Of a stretch of 64,000 nt of DNA, positions 1 to 9,500 are shown piece by piece. The DNA is taken from contig JACZZP010000009.1 of assembly GCA_015183035.1 (NCBI GenBank), positions 434,001 through 498,000 of the forward strand, in the 5' to 3' direction. The translations under genes and the position numbers were made by a program. The stretch is from Meloidogyne chitwoodi. Lineage: Eukaryota; Nematoda; Chromadorea; Rhabditida; Meloidogynidae. Each line of letters begins with the position of its first letter. The stretch's first letter is position 1. Below the pieces are notes generated by a model, which had not been told where the DNA came from, did not search any database, and saw nothing but the letters and a program-made list of their open reading frames with translations.

Positions 1-544
1 AAAATAAAAACAGGTTTAAATAAAAATTACTATTTTGGAGACAAGCTTAAATGATGTTTTGCATTAAATGCCATTTTATTATATATATTTTTTGGACGTT
101 TTGTCATTTTATATTTTTTGACAAAATGTAATTTTATATTTGTTGGACAAAATAGTCATAGCTAAGCTTTGGACAAAATAGTCAAAGTTGTGTAGATATG
201 ATCTTTTTTTTTACAAAAAATATTTATTTTAATCAATATTTTTTAAGCTTTCTTTTTATAAATTTATTCTCTTCAAGACCAGCTGTGAGAAGATACATAT
301 ATCTCTTACAAACAAATGGACTTGATATTTCAAATGCTATTAGTTGTTGTTTATTGCTTTTTAAAAGATGTACTTTTCTTATTTAAAAATTGGCCGTCAT
401 TTAAAAGCTAAAAACAAAAATATGTATCAATTTTATTTATTTTAGTGCATCAAAATAAGTTTTATTTTTAAAGAGTATTTCTTTTTATTTATTTATTTTA
501 TTTAGATTTGATAGAAATTTGTTTTTTTCAAAAACATTTAAATA
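1..544. other. Upstream intergenic region with GACAAAATG-type repeats
   Basis: No gene is supported here. Bases about 88-185 carry three to four degenerate copies of a motif built on TTTTGTC/GACAAAAT, related to the minisatellites at 17976-18215 and 34179-34410. The remainder is AT-rich and presumably holds the 5' flank of the acyl-CoA synthetase gene. The short open frame at 198-386 has no splice context or recognisable content. Confidence 0.5.
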
Positions 545-3500
545 ATGCCTTTGCGTGTTGGTGGTAAAGAGGCAATCTTCTGCCTTGATTTTGCTAGAGA
601 GGTTTTTTTACAGAATTTAAATTTTTTAACTCGTGTTTAAAATATAAAAATTCAAATTTTAGAAGTTTGATTACATCCCTTACGAGGCAACTATTCCTGG
701 AATTTTATACCGTAAACGCTCATCAGATCGTGATGAATTTGTTTTTGAATCTGAAAATGTTTCATTCACACCAGAAAAAATCAAAAATGAGGTTAAATTT
801 ATTTTGAAAGCTTTATTTTTTATTAAAAAGGTTGAAAAATTCGCTGCTGGCCTTTTAAGTGCTGGTCTAAAAACTGATGATAAAATTCTTATTTGTGGCA
901 ATAATCACAGTCAACTAGTTATTGCTGTTTTGGGTGCGTCCAGAGCTGGAGTGGTATATTAATTTTTTTATTATTAAATTAGAATTTTTTTGGAAATTTT
1001 AATTGAATAATATATTAACTCCGCATATGAGACGTGATTGCAAAATGATTCCTTAGATATTTTTTTCCTGTTTTCTAATTTTACCTGTATAAAACAATCA
1101 ATTTTTTCAGTAAAAAGTAGCGCATTTTTTCCTTAATTTATAAGGGAAGACACCCTATTTATTCGCAAGAAAATATTTTTTTGCTAATTCAAGTTTGATT
1201 TAACAAATATTTTTTTGCGAATAAATGGGGTGTACCTAAAGCTAATGAGTTCCTACAGATGGCACTCGCGTCAAATTTTAGAGAAATATATTTAAACTGA
1301 AATTAATATTTGAAGATATTCTCTATTGCTAGCCCCAACTTTGCCAACACTGACCAACTTGGACATTTCCTTCAAATTGGTTTGTTTTATTTTTTTTAAT
1401 TTTCTCTACCTCGTTTTCAGGTCAATTTAACGGATTTGTCTATTTTGGAGATTCTGATAAAGCTTATCAAATGCTTTTGAGTGTCTCGTCAGAAATTAAA
1501 AAAGGAGAAAAGGGAAAATTAAAACTAAAGACCTTTCCAAAACTGACACACATTATTTTTGCTGATGAAGACCACAAACATGGGTATTTTTTAATTTTTA
1601 AATTTATATTTAAAAAAAAATTCTAGTGGGACGTACACTCTTTCAGACATTTTTGTTAAAGGCAACAGTGAGCAAATTGCCAAATTACCCAAATATGAAC
1701 AATGGGACTGTCATAAAGTTTGCGCAATACAATTTACTTCGGTTTACTTTTTTTTTTTTTAAATTTTTTATTTATTTTTTTAAACTTTTAAGGGATCCAC
1801 TGGACCTCCTAAAGCTGTTGCCCTAAGTCATTATCAATTAATTAATGGTAGCCGAATTGCTTCTTCAACTATTGGAATTAAACGAGATGTATAGTAGTAT
1901 ATATTTTTTATTTTATTTTAAAGTAGAGATTGAGAATGATTTAATTAAAAAAATTCTATGCTTGGGTCTGGATTTCGGGGGTTTAATTTATTTATCTTAG
2001 TCTGACACAGAAAAGCCAGAATTTTTATATTAAAAGAAAAAAACTCTGGCCTTTCAGTTCCTTTAGGTTAATGGGAAAAAAATATTTTTTTCTATAAAAT
2101 TAAAAAGAAAAAAACATTTAAACTTTTAAATTTTAGACAATTTTGTGCTGTGCTTTGCCTCTATTTCGTATTCCAGTGTTCAGTTTGGTCATTTTCAGCC
2201 CTTTTCTGTTTGAATCAAAAGTTGTCTTCCCAGATCCAAGTCCTTTGCCAAAGCTTCTTTTTGATTCGATTAAAAAACATAAGTATAAATTTTTAAAATT
2301 TTGGATAATTTAACTAATATACACCCCATTTATTCGCAAAAAATATTTTTACCAAAAAATGACGTTAAAAAAATTCCTTTTGCGAATAAATGGGGTGGGT
2401 GATCCCCCAAATTACACACAATTACCTTAAATTTGTGTAGAGAAATTTGTTAAAAAATTTAGATGTACAAATATTTTGTCAAATGCTGCTGCTCTTCGAC
2501 TTTTATTACGTACTCAACCATTAACACAACAAAAACAAAAATCTTCCTCTAATTCTACTACTACATTACCCAGTGTTGATACAGTTGTTTTATTAGGAGA
2601 ACGTGTATCTTCTGATTTACTTATTTCAATTGAGGGAATGTTGCCTAATGCAAAAAAAATTGCTGTAAATTTAATTTTTAATTTTTTTTTTCAATTTTTT
2701 TTTAAAATTTTATTTAGGTTGGAATGCTTTCTACTGAACTCGGAAGTATTCCTTTATTAAGTGACAATACTACAAATTTGGTCAAATCTGTCGGGAAAGT
2801 ATTAAAAGGATATGAGGTTTATTTTTAAATAAAATTCTATGTAAAATACCTTTAAAGGTGGATGTCACCAAAATTGATAATTTAGCAAGTAACGGTAATT
2901 TAATTGGCGAGTTGCGCCTTAAACCGCTATCGAAAACAACTTTTTTGGGTTATGGACCAAATTTTGTTAGAATAGAAGAGGAATGGGTGAGCACTGGGTT
3001 TGTTTGTTTTTAATTTTGTTTTTTACAAAATATATAAGTGAATAAAAATGGGTATTCGTAGAGTTGTCTTGTGGTGCAGTGGTTGTGCTCTTGATTTTGT
3101 GTTTCCTTTCCACTATGGTTCGATTCCATCGGTCGTGCAAACATTTTTCCGCTATAAATATAATTTATTTTAATTTTTTTAGTGATGTTGTGTGTATACA
3201 GCAAGACGGAAATGTTGAAATTATAACACAACATAGAGAAGATTTAATTTTTGACAAAATTGGTCGTCTTGTTGAACATTGGAGGATTGAACGATTAATA
3301 GCCCAAATGTCCCAGCAAATTCGTGGAATCTCGGTTTTTATTTTTTAAATTCTTTTTCTGGAGGTTAAAAAAGAAAATTTCGGAACTAGTCTAATTTAGG
3401 TAAACACCCCATTTATTCGCAAAAACTTTATTTTTATAATGCGAATAAATGAGGTGTGCACATAAAGTACACGTTCCAGTCTTGTGTTAGAATTTAAATT

Positions 3501-4053
3501 TAATAAGTTTAGAATAATTATTTTATTAAACAAATAAGTTTATAATATGTTTAAAAAAAATAGTTAAAAATAATATAAAATATATAGTTTTGAAGGAATA
3601 TTTATATTAGAAAATTGGGGCGGATAGTTTTAAGAAAAGATTATTTATGAATATTTGATTGAAGAAATATTAAAAAAAATATAAAATGAAAAATTATTTA
3701 AATATTAGCCTTGGAAAACATTTTTTTTGATGCTTTGGGAAAAAATATAATTTTTCCTTTTTTATTAAATAAGATTGTTCAAACAACTCATGGTGGACCA
3801 TTAACCGCTGTTGTTGTACCAAAGAAGGAAAATAGTTCAATAAACATTGGTGAATTTAAAAAAGAGATGGTCGATATTTGCCGCGAAAATCGGGTTTATT
3901 TTTTTTTATTTAAAATTTTTTTATTTTTTTTTTAAAAAGTTGGATCCTCCCGATCAGCTTGCTATACTTTCAGAATTTCCTCGAGTAAATACAAAAATTC
4001 AAAAGTACAAAATTCGACAGGATTTGAAGAATAATAAATTGAAAATTTGTTGA
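545..4053 (+). CDS. Acyl-CoA synthetase, ACSF2-like
   Basis: AMP-forming acyl-CoA ligase that would activate medium-chain fatty acids, as ACSF2 does in mitochondria. Exons: 545-601, 663-791, 831-953, 1316-1379, 1421-1583, 1627-1741, 1793-1888, 2137-2282, 2463-2664, 2718-2816, 2858-2997, 3183-3322, 3709-3893, 3940-4053, giving about 590 aa (human ACSF2 is about 615). Visible motifs are the P-loop FTSGSTGPPKA (split across 1741/1793), a TE motif (MLSTELG), STGD ahead of VVCIQQDG, the hinge-like HRED, and C-terminal KIQK. The 3322/3709 junction (donor GTGGAA) is chosen because it restores phase; a stronger donor at 3334 breaks it, so that junction is uncertain. The usual GGEN(I)YP segment after the hinge is strongly diverged. 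Introns 4, 8 and 12 carry foldback elements and intron 11 a SINE-like element. Family call is firm; substrate unknown. Confidence 0.82.
1148..1232. repeat. Family A foldback MITE, copy 1
   Basis: Inverted repeat CACCCTATTTATTCGCAAG ... GCGAATAAATGGGGTG inside intron 954-1315 of the acyl-CoA synthetase gene. A CACTCGCGTCAA segment at about 1263-1274, 30 bases downstream, matches the terminal repeat of the element at 58536-58697. Confidence 0.8.
2321..2397. repeat. Family A foldback MITE, copy 2
   Basis: Arms ACACCCCATTTATTCGCAAA and TTTGCGAATAAATGGGGTG in intron 2283-2462 of the acyl-CoA synthetase gene. Confidence 0.85.
3030..3180 (+). repeat. tRNA-derived SINE-like element
   Basis: Pol III-type A-box TGGTGCAGTGG at 3072-3082 and B-box GGTTCGATTCC at 3117-3127, followed by CAAACATTTTTCCGC and an AT tail. 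The copy at 8590-8750 shares both boxes, the 30 bases upstream and the CATTTTTCCGC tail, so this is a dispersed family and not a tRNA gene. It sits in intron 2998-3182 of the acyl-CoA synthetase gene. Confidence 0.65.
3404..3457. repeat. Family A foldback MITE, copy 3
   Basis: Short copy with arms ACACCCCATTTATTCGCAAA / GCGAATAAATGAGGTGT and outer ends GGAACTAGTC at 3381 and ACACGTTCC at 3468. Lies in the intron before exon 3709-3893. Confidence 0.8.
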
Positions 4054-4816
4054 AAAATAGAGAAGATTTTTTTTTAATTTTTTTAAACTTAATTAATGTA
4101 AAAAATTAATCAATTTTTTGAAAAAATAAAAATTAGATTTAAATAAAAAAATTTAAAAAATTATTTTTAATTTTATTTCTAGTGGAATGTCTATTTTCCT
4201 TTTATTTTTTTAAATTAATTAATTTAAATTAATTAATTTATTTATTTTTAAATATTTTTTCTTCTAGAAAATACAGGTACACACGTGATGATGAATCGCG
4301 AGATGAGAAGACATTTTTTCTGCTTTCAAGAATCTCCCTGAAAAGAGCGGAGAGCGGTCGTCACACTTTACAAATTCTTATGAAATTAAAAAATATATTT
4401 AATATGTCATTAACGAGATGATAAATTAAATTAAAAAGAGAAAGAGATAAAAATCTCTTTCGCGCAGAAGGAGAAAAGGTTTTTTTTAATAACATTTATA
4501 TAATATTAATTTTATAGAAAATGTTGAGTTGATAACAATCGTTCAATCATTCTCTTTTAATTTTTTTTATGATTGCGGGGACACATGTAAAAAGAGGTTT
4601 ATATTTATTTTATTTTTTAACTAGACGTGTTTATTAAAAAATTTTGATAAAAAATTTTTTTTTAAAGTTGATTTTTGGGCTTAAAAATTAATTTAGACAA
4701 ACTTAACATTTTTTTTAATAACCTCACTAAAATAGCCCCAGAGAATATTTTAGTAAATTTAAAAAATTGTGTTTTATTCAATTTTATCACAAATTAATTT
4801 TTCTTATTTTAAAGAA
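4054..4816. other. Intergenic spacer
   Basis: Between the acyl-CoA synthetase stop and the dimethylargininase start, same orientation. AT-rich with long T tracts. I see no exon, RNA gene or repeat family shared with the rest of the window. The somewhat GC-richer part at 4270-4380 has no open frame joined to good splice sites. Confidence 0.5.
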
Positions 4817-6282
4817 ATGAATTTGACAAAAAAAGTTTTACAAAAAACAAGAATTTTAATGTGTCGACCAACGTTTTTTCAGGTTTTGAATTTTTAAAGA
4901 AATTTTTTTTTAATTTTTTTAATTTATTTTAAGGTAAAATACGAAATGTAAGTGTTTTTTTACATATTTTGATAATTTTTTAATTTTTAGAAATCCTTGG
5001 ATGCGTCCAGGTGACCCAGTAAACTTAGAAAGAGCTGTTCAACAATGGCATAATTTGAAAGAAACTATTGAGGTAAAATTTAATTTTTTTTGTTAAATAT
5101 TTGTTTTTGTAGAAGTCAGGAGCTGATGTGTCTGTGATGGAAGCAGAGGCAATTTTATATAATATTTTAAAAATTAAAAAATTTATAAAAAGTAGCTGGG
5201 TATCTTCTTTATGCGTAGAATAATCCGCAAATTTTATTTAAAAAAGTCCGCAATTTTTTGCGGACTTTTTTTTAATGAATTATTTATTTTATTTCTAGTC
5301 CTTTTAAAGCCTTAAAATAAGCTGTTTTTGGAAAATTATGTATTATTATAATTTGCGGACAAAAATTGCGGACTTTTTTACGTTTTTAAGAAAAAATGTC
5401 CGCAACTTTTTTATTTAAATAAAAAATAGTAGTAGTAAAGAACTTTCTTTTTAAATATTCCTTAGGTTTCTACAGGGTGCGAACAATTATCCCGATTTGG
5501 TTTTTATAGCAAATGCTGCTGTTGTTCGAGGAAATAAAGCTTATCTTAGCAATTTTTTCTATCCAGAAAGAAAAGGTTTTTTTATTTAAAAAGTTAAAAA
5601 TTATTTTTAAAAGGTGAAGATTATTATTATGATAAATGGTTTAAAGAAAATGGATATATTACAAAGAAGGATATGCACGTTCCGTTTGAAGGTTTTCTTT
5701 TGAATTTAGGGATAAAAAATTTAAAAAAAATTTTTAGGTGCTGGGGACGCTTTGTGGGTGGGAAAGAATAAATTGTTTTGTGGTATTGGTCCAAGGACGG
5801 ATGTACGCGCATTAAATTTGATTGCAAAATATTTGAGAGATGATCAAAATCCATTTAAAGTTTATGGTTTTCGGCTTATTGATCCAAGGTTATTAATTTT
5901 TTTTTAAATTTTTATTAAAAATACAAAGGTTTTATCACATTGACACATGTTTTTGTCCAATAACTGAAGAAATAGCAATTTATTATCCTTATGCTTTTGA
6001 TCCTGTTGCTAGGCATAATATGTCAAATGAACTTGAATTGGTTCCAGTCTCAGAAGAGGAAGCTATTCGTTTTGCCTGTAATTCAATTGTTATTGGTAAA
6101 AGTGTAATTATACCTATTGGAGCAGAACAAACTGCAAAAGCATTAGAAAAGCTTGGATTTGAACCTAAATTTGTAAATAAATAAATCTTTTTTTTTTGGA
6201 AATTTTATGTCAGGTCGACATGTCTGAATTTATTAAAAGTGGTGGAGCTGCTAAATGTTGTACTTTACAACTAACACAATAA
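4817..6282 (+). CDS. Dimethylargininase-like amidinotransferase-superfamily hydrolase
   Basis: Predicted to hydrolyse a guanidino compound, with dimethylarginine to citrulline as the best guess. Exons: 4817-4882, 4934-4947, 4991-5072, 5113-5148, 5476-5575, 5614-5691, 5738-5888, 5929-6172, 6214-6282; 279 aa, a usual length for DDAH-type enzymes. Landmarks in order: LMCRPTFFQVKYEINPWM, PDLVFIANAA, FYHIDTCFCPI (catalytic His) and GGAAKCCTLQL (catalytic Cys near the C-terminus). All positions expected for a beta/alpha-propeller hydrolase are present, so it should be active. Oddities are a 14-nt exon (4934-4947) and an intron whose only in-frame donor is GC (5149). A splice acceptor (AG 4813-4814) lies 2 nt before the ATG. 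Arginine deiminase-like specificity cannot be excluded. Confidence 0.85.
5222..5410. repeat. Family B foldback cluster (GTCCGCAA/TTGCGGAC)
   Basis: Several units in alternating orientation: AATCCGCAA, GTCCGCAATTTTTTGCGGAC, TTTGCGGACAAAAATTGCGG and TGTCCGCAAC. The cluster fills the GC-AG intron of the dimethylargininase gene. Confidence 0.75.
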
Positions 6283-6534
6283 GAAAAAAAGAAATGAAAA
6301 TTAACGAAAATATTTTGATTCTTAATTTGTTAAATTTTTCATATTTAAATATTTAAAGTTTTTAATTGATGAAACGTCTTAGACAATGAAACGTCTTTGA
6401 AATGAGAGTAACGTTAAATAATAAAATTATAGAAAGAGCGTTTTGATGAGCGTAATTCAAATTTGGAAAAAGAGCATTTCTTGATTTTTTTTTGAATTTT
6501 TTAAAGTTATTTATTCGTAATCGATTGATTCAAA

Positions 6535-9500
6535 ATGGAATGTAGTAATCTTGGTGGTGCTTTTAATAATTCAATGTTAGCGAAAAGAATGTGTTCTGCT
6601 TATCACGTACGAAGAATATTGAAGAAATTTGAGGATAAAATGGAGCATAAATTTACAGGAAAAAATGACGAGTTTTTTGAAATGGCTGTGAGGTTTTTTT
6701 GATTTTACTTATTTATTGTTTCCGTTAGACTTTCAGATTTATTTGGTGATGATGTTGTTGTTGATGGTCTTGCAATTGCTGAAAATGGGCTTGTAAGAAT
6801 TGTTCGTGATGATGAAGGTGTTTTTCCTGCACTTTATGAGGTAAAAGTTCAGATTATTATTTTAGTTCTTTCATTGTTTGACTCTCACAATGTATACCTT
6901 TAAATTAGATGGACCCGATCCCTCGTCCTTTTAATTTTTTAGATCTTAAATATTAACGATTAATTAAGTTGCATAAACTTAATTATAATCTTATTGTTAG
7001 TTGAAGATTGTCAGTGCTTGGGAGATTCGGTCATTTGTTTTCTTTCCCTGGTTATGATTAGATTTGTCTAACATTACTATATTTCTTTATTCAGGTTAGG
7101 ACTGGTTCGTTTTGTACAAACTCATATTACATTTATGCTTCTGTGAATTTTTGTCGATGTTCTTTTTTTACTAAAAAAGGTTTATATTTTACAAATAGAA
7201 ATAATTTTATACAATTTAATAATTTTTAGTTGCTTGTTCTCGGCAGGCTTATTTGGTTTGTTGTTAAACCACCATTTTGTCCTTTTAAAAAATAAATTTA
7301 AAATGTCTTTAATTGTTTTAGAGTAATTTTTTTTAAAAGGACAAAAAGGTGGAGAAATTTGCTTTAAAATCAGATGTGCATTTTTTTAATTTTTTCTCTT
7401 TCAGTTTTTCTATTTAATTTTGTTTTTACTTATGGATATAATTCCGTGCTTTATTTTTCGTTTAAATTTATCGTTTTGTTTTTTAATTGTTTTAGATTGA
7501 TGCAATTGGAATTATTGCTTTTGAAAAATAATTGCTTGAAATTTTTACAAACTTTTGCAACAAAATCTTATCAATTTGCAAGAAAAAAGAAAGTTAAATT
7601 TGAAGAAATGGTTTATAACAACAATAATAATGTTCTTTGTGTTGCCGAAAAACATGATGCAGCTAAAAATATTGCAAAGTTTTTATCAACTGGAGAAGCT
7701 AGACAGATTAAAGGAAAAGGCCCCTACATTTACAACTTTTTATTTAATGGTAATATTAAAAAAAATATTTTTCGAATCCATTTTTTAGCAAGGTTCTTGA
7801 ATGGAAATTTTAATTTTGTTTTTACAAGTGTTAGAGGGCATATGATGAATTACGCTTTTCATCCAAGATATAAAATTTGGATAGAAAATCAAATTTATGA
7901 TCTTTTTGATGGTGAACTGATTCATTCTGTTTTACCAGATATGAAACCAATTGAAGAGAATTTGAGGTTTTTTTATTACTTTATCTTTTTTAAATGTTTT
8001 TGTACTCGCAGAATTGAAGCCAAGAAGGCCAATCGTCTTATAATTTGGACAGATTGCGATCGGGAAGGAGAGCATATTGGCAATGAAATTTGTCAAATTT
8101 GCCTTGCTGCAAACAGGTTTTTATTTTCTCTAATTTTCTACTTATTAAAAAAAATTTTTAAAAGAAATTTGCGTGTTGAAAGAGCAATATTTTCTGAAAT
8201 AACTCAACAATCTGTTCTGAGAGCAATGCAAAATCTTCAAAGAATTGATCAAAACAAAGTGAATGCTGTTGATTGTAGAATGCAATTAGATTTGAGGACA
8301 GGTTCAAATTTATATAAAAGATTTTTTCAAAAATTAATTTAAATTTTATTAAAAGGTGCGGCATTTACTCGTCTTCAAACTATTTGCATTCGAAATAGTG
8401 GTGTACACAGACTTTTGTGCAATGGTCAAGAATTTAATAACAATCAAGTCATTAGTTATGGAAGTTGCCAATTCCCTACTTTAGGTTAATTAAAATTTTT
8501 TTATTAAATAAATTTTTGGATTTTTGAGTGAATTTTATTTTGGTTTATTAGGGTCTTTTCTGTCTATTAGGATTTAATATTATGTTCGAATCTCAAAAAA
8601 TATATAGTGGAATAAAAATTAAAATTTGAATGGTTGTATTGTGGTGCAGTGGGTTGTGCCCTGGTTTTGAATCCATTCGTCGGTGGTTCGATTCTATCTA
8701 CAGTCCAGACATTTTTCCGCAACAAGAATATTATAAATATGACTTCCTAAAATTTTGTATAAATTTTTTAAATTTTAGGTTTTGTTGTACAACGCTATAA
8801 AGAACACACAAGTTTTGTTAGTGAACAATTTTGGAAGTTAGTTGGTACTGATGGTAACAATAAAGGATATACTTTTTTATGGGAAAGAGATGGACTTTCT
8901 ACACAACTTTTTGATGAAAGCGTTGTTCAGGTTTTTTTTTAAATTGTTTTTTGTTTGAAATAATTTTATTATTTTTTAGGCAATAAAAGAATTATGTAAT
9001 TCCTCTAATAAACCTGCAGTAGTCAAAGAAATTGTACAAAAACCAAAAAGTAAATGGAGACCACAACCATTAGATACAATTCAATTGGAAAGATTGGGGA
9101 TTCGATTCTTGCGGATGAACGCCAAACAGGTTTTGGCGACAGCTGAAAAATTGTATCAAAATGGTTTTATTTCGTATCCTAGGTATTTTTTTAAAATTTT
9201 AATGATTTTTTTTATTGAAAAATTTGAAAATTATTACATTAATTTTATAAACTTATTTTTTCTTCTCTTTTTAGAACAGAAACTAATTGTTATTCAAAGG
9301 AATTTGATTTGGCAAGTATTGTAGATACATTAACTCAAAATAATCAATGGGGACAATTTGCAACTGAAATTCAACAAAGAGGTGGACCTCAACCACGAAA
9401 TGGAACAAAAAACGATCAGGCTCATCCACCTATACATCCTGTTAAAAATGGAACAAGGTTTTAACTTTTTCTTTAAATTATTAGAATATTTTTTAAATAA

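Noticed and set aside
7095..7267. ZSWIM7 ending at the stop 7265-7267
   Set aside because: That form lacks the CxH zinc ligands and C-terminal helix, which are encoded in phase at 11065-11316 with the exact family spacing.
7374..7499. Upstream extension of TOP3A to an ATG at 7374
   Set aside because: The added 42 residues are low-complexity hydrophobic sequence, and a strong acceptor at 7494-7495 marks the mRNA start near the ATG at 7500.
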